Position numbers and translations under genes: made by a program | Assembly: GCA_037144255.1 (NCBI GenBank) | Contig: JBAWXE010000068.1 | Location: forward strand, 1-15,313 | Source of the DNA: JBAWXE01 sp037144255 | GTDB taxonomy: Bacteria; Bacteroidota; Bacteroidia; Chitinophagales; Chitinophagaceae | Direction: 5' to 3' | Length of the DNA stretch: 15,313 nt | The notes under the pieces: model-generated | What the model saw: the letters and a program-made list of their open reading frames with translations, nothing else | Database searches by the model: none | Told to the model about the DNA's origin: nothing | In this document: positions 7,149 to 13,277 of the stretch, one piece after another | Layout: each line of letters opens with the position of its first letter | Position numbering within the stretch: the first letter of the stretch is position 1

Positions 7149-8357
7149 TTATTCTATTACTATACGTTTCACTACCGGGATTATATCTTTCCCGCTACCC
7201 ATATTCATTCTCACAAAGTACATGCCCTTGCTCAGCGTTGTAGTATTCACTTCGTAGGTATTAGCATGTATACCTTCATTCAGTATCACCACTCTGCCTG
7301 TCATATCATATACCGTAATACCACTGATAGCTTGAGGAGCACTTACATGCAATAATTCTTTAGCGGGATTAGGATATAATACTATCTCAGAATTATTGGC
7401 CACTTCATTTACAGATGTGCTACCACATACTAGAGAATACAAGAAGTTGATGATCATGGTATCAACAGTATTGAATTTAGAAGCATCACTGCTCCAAGGA
7501 ACGTGTCCATCACCGGGGAAAATCGTATTCACATGGTTGATACTATTTGCTACATACACCGGCTCTAACGAACCCAATCCGCACAAATTTACATGTACAG
7601 AACCATTAAGCGGATAGTAACAATAATAAGGCACTGTAGAATCTAATGTACCTTGTGCATTAGCAGATGGTTTATTACCCGGACCTACAAATGATGTCTC
7701 ATTCAATGCACCTGCCAGATTGATAATAGCTTTTGATTTGGTAGTATAGCCTGCATTACCGCTATTACCTTCAAAACCACCATTATTATTCATAGCAGTT
7801 TGTATATAGCCAGGGCACTCACCCATACTATCTATATAGCCTACATGCATATACAACACCGCACCTGCTGAGTTACCACCTATAAAAATGTTATTAGTAT
7901 CTATCTTATAGGTATTAGTTGTAGCTGCATCTTGCATAAAGTACCTGATAGCTGCTTTACCATCGCTGATAGCTTTGATCACTTCATCAATAGCATATGA
8001 TGAGTCTAACACCAACTGTATGGCAGAACCTAATCTGTAATCGATAGATACGGTAACATAGCCTCTTTTAGCAAAGTTGTTACACAATTGGGTTACAGTT
8101 ACGTCATTCGTTCTATCACCAGATACGAAACTACCACCATGTGCCAGTATGATCAGTGGTCTTTGTGTATAGGTATCTCCGGTTGGTTGAAAGATATCCA
8201 TCTGTAGATTATACACCGAAGAATAGGTAACTGTGGTCTTTGTCACATTGGGAAATACCTCGGTCAGGTATCTTCCACCTGTACATTGTGCATTCGCATT
8301 CTGACCCACCATCAGAGCTGTGCAAAATAAGAATAGAGAGTAGATTTTATTTTTCAT
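7149..8357 (-). CDS. Secreted alpha/beta hydrolase (carboxylesterase-like) with T9SS sorting domain
   Basis: A 402-residue exported protein. The signal peptide MKNKIYSLFLFC...ANA-QC is cleaved around residue 23. The hydrolase core carries the oxyanion-hole motif LAHGGSF (about 71-77), the nucleophile elbow GGNSAG (S163) and a candidate catalytic histidine in PGDGHVPW (H285). D239 in GTLDSTVP is a possible acid. This arrangement resembles the BD-FAE/carboxylesterase group of alpha/beta hydrolases. The last 80 residues (about 324-402) form a type A T9SS sorting domain, with VLYPNPAKELLHV, ITVYDMTGRVV, LSKGMYFVRM and VVKRIVIE. This should send the protein through the outer membrane. The start at 8357 gives a clean signal peptide; an upstream in-frame extension to 8426 would bury it. 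An ester or polysaccharide-acetyl substrate is likely but not proven. Confidence 0.88.
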   Translation of the reverse strand: MKNKIYSLFLFCTALMVGQNANAQCTGGRYLTEVFPNVTKTTVTYSSVYNLQMDIFQPTGDTYTQRPLIILAHGGSFVSGDRTNDVTVTQLCNNFAKRGYVTVSIDYRLGSAIQLVLDSSYAIDEVIKAISDGKAAIRYFMQDAATTNTYKIDTNNIFIGGNSAGAVLYMHVGYIDSMGECPGYIQTAMNNNGGFEGNSGNAGYTTKSKAIINLAGALNETSFVGPGNKPSANAQGTLDSTVPYYCYYPLNGSVHVNLCGLGSLEPVYVANSINHVNTIFPGDGHVPWSSDASKFNTVDTMIINFLYSLVCGSTSVNEVANNSEIVLYPNPAKELLHVSAPQAISGITVYDMTGRVVILNEGIHANTYEVNTTTLSKGMYFVRMNMGSGKDIIPVVKRIVIE

Positions 8358-8393
8358 ACGTATGCATTTATTGGTAAGGAATAACTGTTTACA

Positions 8394-8426
8394 TAAATAT
8401 AACAATAATAAAACTCTCATTGTCAA
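8394..8426 (-). promoter_or_regulatory. Candidate promoter for the secreted hydrolase
   Basis: On the minus strand, TTGACA (8426-8421) is followed after 19 nt by TATATTTA (8401-8394), one base from TAnnTTTG. The spacing fits the Bacteroidota -33/-7 pattern. The start of transcription would be about 30 nt upstream of the ATG at 8357. This also supports 8357 over the longer reading frame, whose first codon would lie inside the promoter. Confidence 0.45.
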
Positions 8427-8511
8427 GAATAAGCAGAATTTTTTAGGGGGATTTTTCTCAAATAAAGGGGAAACTCACAAAAAATAGGGTTCTGACTATT
8501 ATAGCCGTTTA

Positions 8512-9561
8512 TCATTTCATATTGGGGTCGGCAAAACGCCTGTCATACAGGAATTCCTTATCTGTAAGGGTCTTCAAAAAGGCTAATAGGTCCTTTTTGT
8601 CCTCTTCTGTCAGGCTGATACCTTTTTTCAATACAGTGTCAGCCCTATCCGTTAGTTTGGCTGTATGGGTATAATGATTCAATACTTGCTCTAAATTTCT
8701 GAAACGCCCGTCATGCATATAGGGATAGGTCATCTCTATATTTCGTAGGCTAGGCACCTTGAATCTCATATTGTCTGCATCCTGCCCTGTAATAGCTCCC
8801 CTACCCATATCCTTCAGCGATGTATCACTGCCTATACCATTATCTCTATAGCTATTATCTGTGAACAAGGGCTCTTTATGACAAGCCGCACAGTTGGCAC
8901 GGAATAGTACAAGCCCATGCTGCTCTGCCTTAGAGAAAGTATCTTCCTTACGGATATACTTATCATAGCGCGAATTAGCTGATACCATCAATCCCGTAAA
9001 CTGCGCTAATGACTTTAGCAATTCTTCAGAGTTGATAACATTGGTATGGAATGCAGCGTTAAATTCCTCTACATAGTCCTTATTGTGTTTCAGTTTCTGA
9101 ATGATATTTGCCAGACTCTCATTCATCTCCACCGGGTTAGTAATAGGATTGATGGGTTGCACTTCCAGATTATTGACTCCCCCATCCCACATCAGGGCAT
9201 CTTTCCATATCAGGTTTTGTAATGCCGATACATTTCTTTTACCTATCAGTCCATTGATACCATGGCTCAGCGGATGATCAAAATGTGCGAATGCGGCAAT
9301 ACGTTGGTGGCAGCTGGCACAGCTGGTAGAACTATCTTTAGATAGTATAGGGTCGTAGAATAATTTCCTGCCCAGCACAAACACTTCAGGTGTCAGAGTA
9401 TTATTCTTAAAAGTGTAAACAGGTTTTGGGAAACCTTTTGGCACTATTAGTTTCACATCATCTTTAGTAATGATAAAATAGCTGTTCACACCTGTAAAGC
9501 CATACATTATCCACATAGTAGACAATAGTATTCCTGCAATATAGATGCTGTTGCGTTTCAC
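8512..9561 (-). CDS. MbnH/MauG-like di-haem cytochrome c peroxidase family protein
   Basis: A 349-residue exported protein with an N-terminal hydrophobic segment (about 6-24). It has two haem c attachment sites, CASCH (C81, C84, H85) and CAACH (C224, C227, H228), as in bacterial di-haem peroxidases and the MauG/MbnH group. Family-typical blocks include LGRKLFYDPILS, ALMWDGG, NPVEM, the PSLRNIEMTYPYMHDGRF region (axial-ligand loop) and a C-terminal helix LTEEDKKDLLAFLKTL. It follows the MbnP-like gene by 4 nt. The start is GTG: it overlaps no alternative ATG and gives the expected signal peptide, and the tight spacing suggests translational coupling. In methanotrophs MbnH acts on MbnP, so this neighbour is the likely substrate. 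A general peroxide-detoxifying role is the alternative. No clear terminator follows; only a weak GGCTA/TAGTC hairpin lies downstream. Confidence 0.88.
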   Translation of the reverse strand: MKRNSIYIAGILLSTMWIMYGFTGVNSYFIITKDDVKLIVPKGFPKPVYTFKNNTLTPEVFVLGRKLFYDPILSKDSSTSCASCHQRIAAFAHFDHPLSHGINGLIGKRNVSALQNLIWKDALMWDGGVNNLEVQPINPITNPVEMNESLANIIQKLKHNKDYVEEFNAAFHTNVINSEELLKSLAQFTGLMVSANSRYDKYIRKEDTFSKAEQHGLVLFRANCAACHKEPLFTDNSYRDNGIGSDTSLKDMGRGAITGQDADNMRFKVPSLRNIEMTYPYMHDGRFRNLEQVLNHYTHTAKLTDRADTVLKKGISLTEEDKKDLLAFLKTLTDKEFLYDRRFADPNMK

Positions 9562-9565
9562 ACCA

Positions 9566-10318
9566 CTATTTTAATAGACTGAACATATGCACATAATTGT
9601 CTGCTACTACTTTAGCACTTTTTGGCTCTGTGATAGACGATGTTTTGGAGATATCTATTACTGTATCGCTATTGAATACCTTGGCAATATCTGCCTTTAA
9701 TACCATTGTAGCAACTGCAGATGTTGATACTTGTAGCCCTTGCCCGGGCATATCCAATGTAATACTACGTATATGATTATAAGGCTGTTTGTACCCTCCT
9801 ACATGAAACTCAAATATCTTACCCGGCGATGCTGATGCTGCTGATTTGCCTTCTAGTTTCAGGAAGATATAACCGGTGTTCCATGCCCAGAACATCGCAT
9901 TCACAGGGTCTAGTGCTCCCGATTGGGCGCCACTGCAATTATGCATACTATCTACCCCTAATGTAAACGTAAGAGATGTATAGTCTCCGGCGGGTACATT
10001 ATTCAATAACACGCTCTTAGATACTGTTTCTGCCTCATTCACCAAAAAGTACTCTTTGCTTACATATTCAGTTCCATCTCTTCTTTTCAAATGGATATTG
10101 CAGATATAGTATTTAATATTGCTCACATTGAATGTTTGACCTAATGAGTTGCTATAGCTCTTATCATCCAATACAAGTATACTATCACCTACATAATGTC
10201 TGAATTCAATATTGACAGTCCCGAACTTATCATTGCCCACACTCTTAAAAGACATAGCAGCAACGAGTGCTGCTATGCATAAGAGAAAAGACACCCTATT
10301 CCGAAACCTTCTTTGCAT
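9566..10318 (-). CDS. MbnP-like periplasmic (copper-binding) protein
   Basis: A 250-residue exported beta-rich protein with an N-terminal hydrophobic signal (about 9-25). Features that recall the MbnP family are VNIEFRHYVGD near the mature N-terminus, FNVSNIKYYICNIHL, the tryptophan-rich stretch NAMFWAWNTGYIFLKLEG (W144, W146), FEFHVGGY (H172) and the C-terminal DNYVHMFSLLK. In methanotrophs MbnP binds copper after its partner MbnH oxidises a tryptophan to kynurenine. Here the partner-like di-haem gene follows after 4 nt, matching that pairing. Which tryptophan would be modified cannot be decided from sequence. The ATG at 10318 begins a positively charged MQRRFRNR signal peptide. Copper binding is inferred from family, not shown. 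Confidence 0.8.
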   Translation of the reverse strand: MQRRFRNRVSFLLCIAALVAAMSFKSVGNDKFGTVNIEFRHYVGDSILVLDDKSYSNSLGQTFNVSNIKYYICNIHLKRRDGTEYVSKEYFLVNEAETVSKSVLLNNVPAGDYTSLTFTLGVDSMHNCSGAQSGALDPVNAMFWAWNTGYIFLKLEGKSAASASPGKIFEFHVGGYKQPYNHIRSITLDMPGQGLQVSTSAVATMVLKADIAKVFNSDTVIDISKTSSITEPKSAKVVADNYVHMFSLLK

Positions 10319-10337
10319 GCTGGTATATAAATGTACC

Positions 10338-11540
10338 TTAATTGATCTTTATGATCTTCTCCACTTTTTTGATCTTGCTGGTCTCCAAATGCAGGTAGTA
10401 AGTACCGTTAGCATATTTGGTAAAATCCATAGAGTATGCAATACTTGGTTGCATATAATCTATCGTGGTCAGCAATTTCCCTTGAGCATCATACAGCGAA
10501 CCTTTTACATCGTTAGGATTTTCTACATCCATGTAAATGAATAGGTAATCTTTTACAGGATTATTCATCAGCTGATATTTGATGGCTGTAGGAATTGTAG
10601 ATACTCCTGTGGTACCTGTATAGGTAGTATCGCTACCGGGAGGTGTATTGTGCCCGCCTGTCATACCTGTATTACCGCTTTGTACAGTACCATAATAAGT
10701 AGTACCCAGTGTATAAGGATATGCAGGTTGTAATGCATCATCAATCGTTACAAAATAAGCGTAGATGCCTTGTGGATACTCAGGTGTTACACAAAAACGA
10801 CCGTTGCGCGAATCCAGATCACCTGCTCCAGCTGTGTAGATATAGTCTTCCATATAACAACCTGCAGGATAGGTAGCATCTACAGCAGGACCATTAGTTC
10901 TGGTAGTAGCTGTAGAGAGCACATAACTACTTTTCATTCTTTTGATAGCACCTGTACCATTCACATTAGTATAAGCATATGCGCCATATACAGGGAACCC
11001 ATCAAATGCATATCCTATAATAGGAGAATGATGTGTGCTGTCTGTTTGATCATACAAGCATTTAGGGCTTACGTGATGGTGGTATTCTCCTTGTTGTTGC
11101 GGATGCCCCAGGCAGTTATCAAATCCCGGCCCTTCGTAATAGTAGGCATTACGATTCCATACACCGGCGTTATTATAAGACTGTGCATCACTGGCATTAA
11201 ATATACTTACACCATTTGTCCATACACCTATATGGCCTAGCCCTACTGCTACAGGCGTGCCTGTATTCTGCTGAGGGTTACGGGTGATCTTGAATACAAA
11301 ATTCTGATTAGAAGGTGTATTAGGGTTCCCGGTCCAAGGACCAATGCTATAGCCCGGTATGCATGTACAACTGATATATACATTAGATGCATCATACTGT
11401 ACTGTTTGTACATTGCTCAGTATACCTCCATAGCCTGTAGCACCGGTGGTATTTCTGACCCAACTGGTAACAGCAGGGCCTTGTGCGTCTGATAATAATG
11501 CCGCAAAAATGCAGGCACTAAGTGTAATTAGTTTCTTCAT
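10338..11540 (-). CDS. YHYH-domain secreted protein with T9SS sorting domain
   Basis: A 400-residue exported protein. The signal peptide MKKLITLSACIFAALLSDAQ is followed by a body containing the YHYH-family hallmark. This is GHPQQQGEYHHHVSPKCLYD (YHHH at 153-156), then HHSPIIGYAFDGFPVYGAY. Several cysteines (including those in CTCIPG, DNCLGH, SPKCLY, AGCYME and RFCVTP) may form disulfides. A Gly/Thr/Ser-rich linker (about 287-318) leads to a C-terminal T9SS-type domain (about 320-400), ending GTYYLHLETSKIKKVEKIIKIN. The function of YHYH proteins is not established. The histidine cluster plus the MbnP/MbnH-like neighbours suggest metal handling at the cell surface. A second in-frame ATG at 11549 is possible but gives a poorer signal peptide. 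A copy of the cluster's two-block motif lies upstream. Confidence 0.85.
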   Translation of the reverse strand: MKKLITLSACIFAALLSDAQGPAVTSWVRNTTGATGYGGILSNVQTVQYDASNVYISCTCIPGYSIGPWTGNPNTPSNQNFVFKITRNPQQNTGTPVAVGLGHIGVWTNGVSIFNASDAQSYNNAGVWNRNAYYYEGPGFDNCLGHPQQQGEYHHHVSPKCLYDQTDSTHHSPIIGYAFDGFPVYGAYAYTNVNGTGAIKRMKSSYVLSTATTRTNGPAVDATYPAGCYMEDYIYTAGAGDLDSRNGRFCVTPEYPQGIYAYFVTIDDALQPAYPYTLGTTYYGTVQSGNTGMTGGHNTPPGSDTTYTGTTGVSTIPTAIKYQLMNNPVKDYLFIYMDVENPNDVKGSLYDAQGKLLTTIDYMQPSIAYSMDFTKYANGTYYLHLETSKIKKVEKIIKIN

Positions 11541-11583
11541 AAAATACATATTGGTGGATGATGAAATACGGTGGTTCTATATC

Positions 11584-11614
11584 TTTAGATGCACATTTGA
11601 TAAAATACTTGTGC
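11584..11614 (-). promoter_or_regulatory. Copy C of the two-block motif, upstream of the YHYH gene
   Basis: The minus strand reads GCACAAGT (11614-11607), then 13 nt, then TGCATCTAAA (11593-11584), then GATAT. A GTGATAC lies 4 nt further upstream (11625-11619), as in copy A with a 3-nt gap. The motif ends 43 nt before the ATG at 11540. It is shaped like a -35/-10 pair and lies in the 86-nt gap after the Spy-like gene, so the YHYH-MbnP-MbnH genes may have their own sigma-dependent promoter. Confidence 0.45.
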
Positions 11615-11626
11615 AGTAGTATCACT

Positions 11627-12157
11627 TTATCTTCTATCTGGAGGAGGTGGTGGCCCATCAGGAGGGCCTTGAGGTCCACCTGGTCCTTTTCTTGGCCCAT
11701 GATCCATACTCTTTAACGCTTCCCCTATCACTTCATCAAACTTTTTCTTTTGCTCATCAGTAGTGCAGATAGCTCTTACTTTTTTGAAATGGTAGAATGT
11801 AATGAGTTCTATATTTTTACGTGTGTCTGCTATAGAATCTGCTAATTGCTTTACGAGTGCAGAGTCTGTATGACTATCATGCAACATGGCAAAATAACGA
11901 TCCTTCAATTCCTTACCCAGCTCATCATAATGCACTACACCTTCATGATGTTCCTTGCGCAATACTTCATATTGCTGTTGCTGTTGCTCATTCAGCTTCA
12001 GCTCTCTGGTCAGGAATTCTTCCACAGATCCACGCCCCCCACCTGCCGGTTGAGGCGGAGGCATATGACCTCTTTGTGTCCACATAAAGCTGAGCGTACC
12101 TATGTTCACCAACAGTAAACATATAATAACGACTTTTAGAAACTTGGAATTGTCCAT
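11627..12157 (-). CDS. Spy/CnrX-like periplasmic heavy-metal sensor or chaperone, membrane-anchored
   Basis: A 176-residue protein with one N-terminal membrane helix (about 7-26) and the remainder periplasmic and helical. ELKLNEQQQQQYEVLR and CTTDEQKKKFDEVI are the paired LTxxQ-type repeats of the Spy/CpxP/ZraP/CnrX group. Histidines cluster in KEHHEGVVHYDEL (H70, H71, H76), MLHDSH (H93, H96) and FYHFKK (H123), reasonable candidates for metal ligands. CnrX, a sensor of cobalt and nickel, uses histidines in such a four-helix hairpin. The C-terminal tail is unusual: a basic Gly/Pro-rich stretch ending GPPDGPPPPPDRR. The gene follows the probable anti-sigma gene by 9 nt and is most likely co-transcribed with it. 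Sensing metal and signalling to the anti-sigma protein is the inferred role; which metal is unknown. Confidence 0.8.
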   Translation of the reverse strand: MDNSKFLKVVIICLLLVNIGTLSFMWTQRGHMPPPQPAGGGRGSVEEFLTRELKLNEQQQQQYEVLRKEHHEGVVHYDELGKELKDRYFAMLHDSHTDSALVKQLADSIADTRKNIELITFYHFKKVRAICTTDEQKKKFDEVIGEALKSMDHGPRKGPGGPQGPPDGPPPPPDRR

Positions 12158-12166
12158 ATAATTGCG

Positions 12167-12475
12167 TTAAATATTTTTCATGTAAGACAAGTATTCTTGT
12201 GCTACAGGATTTACATCGTTTTGTTGTTCTGTATGAGTCTCGGTATACTTTGGTTCTGCAAAATGAATGCAGACCAATACATTCATGGCTACCAATACTA
12301 ACAAACAAGCCGCCAGCCTGATGAACTGTGGTTGCTGAATAAAAGGAATTAGTTTTCCTCTATCCTGCCCCATTCTATTCACTATCTTTTCATATAAAAA
12401 GGGATTAGCCTCTGCTTTATTGATACCCTCAATGCTGGTCATCACCTTTTCAATGAATTGTTCTTTGTTGTTCAT
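12167..12475 (-). CDS. Small single-pass membrane protein, probable anti-sigma factor
   Basis: A 102-residue protein with a charged cytoplasmic N-terminus (about 1-50, containing NPFLYEKIVNRM). One membrane helix follows, RLAACLLVLVAMNVLVCIHF at about 53-72, then a short external tail of about 30 residues. Position directly after an ECF sigma gene and before a periplasmic sensor-like gene, plus the topology, suggest the anti-sigma role played by CnrY in Cupriavidus. No named anti-sigma domain such as a zinc-binding HxxxCxxC is visible, so this rests on context. Its ATG lies 9 nt after a copy of the cluster's two-block motif, so a transcript from there would have almost no leader. Confidence 0.65.
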   Translation of the reverse strand: MNNKEQFIEKVMTSIEGINKAEANPFLYEKIVNRMGQDRGKLIPFIQQPQFIRLAACLLVLVAMNVLVCIHFAEPKYTETHTEQQNDVNPVAQEYLSYMKNI

Positions 12476-12483
12476 AACATGTA

Positions 12484-12513
12484 TTTAGATACATTTTGTT
12501 TAAAAACTTGCGC
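12484..12513 (-). promoter_or_regulatory. Copy B of the two-block motif, upstream of the anti-sigma gene
   Basis: The minus strand reads GCGCAAGT (12513-12506), 12 nt, then TGTATCTAAA (12493-12484). It occupies exactly the gap between the sigma stop codon and the anti-sigma start. The right half is also part of a perfect palindromic element, ATGTAT-TTAG-ATACAT (12479-12494). This may be an internal promoter for the anti-sigma and sensor genes, or an operator. Confidence 0.4.
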
Positions 12514-13092
12514 TTAACCCTCATAATTTTTGTACACTTCTCCTAATTCCTTTTGTAGGTTCTGCCTAGCACGAAATATAAGGGATTCTACTGATGACAG
12601 GGACACCTGCATCACTTCTGCTACTTCCTGATAGCTTATCTGTTCTAATTTATGTAGAATAAATGCAATGCGTTGATTCTCAGGCAGTCCATTGATGGAT
12701 TTGAAGAGTATGGCAGATAACTCTCTATTCTCCATGGCCACACCCGGGTGATAGAATTCCTTCTTACCTGACTGGTCTAACAGATACTCATTGCCAAACA
12801 AGCCTGACACGAAACCGAAACGCTTTTTGGTACGCTTCTTCCTGATGAACTCTAATGATTTGGATACTGTGATACGGTAGATCCATGTAGATAATTTGGA
12901 ATCTCCTTTGAACTGACTGATAGACTGAAACACTTGTATAAATACTTCTTGTGCTACATCCTCGGCATCTTCTTCGTTTTGCAGCATGCCCAGCCCTGTA
13001 TTATATACAGGTTTTTTATACTGCTCTACCAGCTCCTTAAAAGCAGTACTATCTCCTTGTCTGAGTGCCGATACAAAATGGTCTTGGTTCAA
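12514..13092 (-). CDS. ECF-type RNA polymerase sigma factor
   Basis: A 192-residue sigma-70 family protein with only the region 2 and region 4 domains, the ECF layout. Region 2 (about 20-92) contains EDAEDVAQEVFIQVFQSI and STWIYRITVSKSLEFIRKKR, typical of the core-binding and -10-recognition segments. Region 4 (about 130-182) contains GLPENQRIAFILHKLEQ, SYQEVAEVMQVS and SSVESLIFRARQNLQK, the helix-turn-helix that reads the -35. The start appears to be TTG at 13092. An upstream in-frame stop at 13116-13118 excludes extension, and no ATG lies near enough downstream. It heads the cluster, followed by a probable anti-sigma gene and a periplasmic sensor-like gene, and a copy of the two-block motif lies upstream, consistent with autoregulation. 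Confidence 0.93.
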   Translation of the reverse strand: MNQDHFVSALRQGDSTAFKELVEQYKKPVYNTGLGMLQNEEDAEDVAQEVFIQVFQSISQFKGDSKLSTWIYRITVSKSLEFIRKKRTKKRFGFVSGLFGNEYLLDQSGKKEFYHPGVAMENRELSAILFKSINGLPENQRIAFILHKLEQISYQEVAEVMQVSLSSVESLIFRARQNLQKELGEVYKNYEG

Positions 13093-13114
13093 ATTATATA
13101 GAGGGTGATATCAT

Positions 13115-13145
13115 TTTAGATGCACTTTATCACAATAACTTGCGC
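13115..13145 (-). promoter_or_regulatory. Copy A of the two-block motif, upstream of the ECF sigma gene
   Basis: The minus strand reads GCGCAAGT (13145-13138), 13 nt, then TGCATCTAAA (13124-13115). The motif ends 22 nt before the TTG start. A GTGATAC lies 3 nt upstream of the left block (13155-13149). GTGATA or its reverse complement TATCAC recurs at 13105-13110, 13128-13133 and 13150-13155, about 22-23 nt apart. The likely reading is a -35/-10 pair recognised by the sigma factor itself. Confidence 0.45.
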
Positions 13146-13250
13146 CGGGTATCACATTCGTTATAGCATCGATACCATAGCCTTAATAGAATATCATAAT
13201 AGCTTCAATAAAAATAATGATTAAAACACAAGATGAGAATATCCTTTCAT

Positions 13251-13277
13251 AAAAAAAGGGGTTGATCTCTCAACCCC
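13251..13277 (-). terminator. Intrinsic terminator of the grpE-dnaJ operon
   Basis: An 8-bp stem (13258-13265 with 13270-13277) with a TCTC loop, followed on the minus strand by seven T residues (13257-13251). The upstream arm overlaps the dnaJ stop codon and the last coding bases, so termination begins immediately at the end of the gene. Confidence 0.85.

Noticed and set aside
8427..8511. Possible terminator after the peroxidase gene (GGCTA-TAA-TAGTC)
   Set aside because: Only five pairs including a G-U pair, and the T run follows several bases later; too weak to list as a feature.
9327..9338. TTTAGATAG resembling the right block inside the peroxidase gene
   Set aside because: Lacks the TGYA end and a partner block, and lies in coding sequence.
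10770..11240. A 156-codon open frame opposite the YHYH gene
   Set aside because: Antisense to a gene with signal peptide, family motifs and a T9SS tail; its translation is low complexity with many Ile/Cys.
11384..11397. A partial match to the right block (ATTAGATGCAT) inside the YHYH coding region
   Set aside because: It encodes conserved-looking residues in frame, has no left block at the right distance and is not in an intergenic gap, so it is probably chance.
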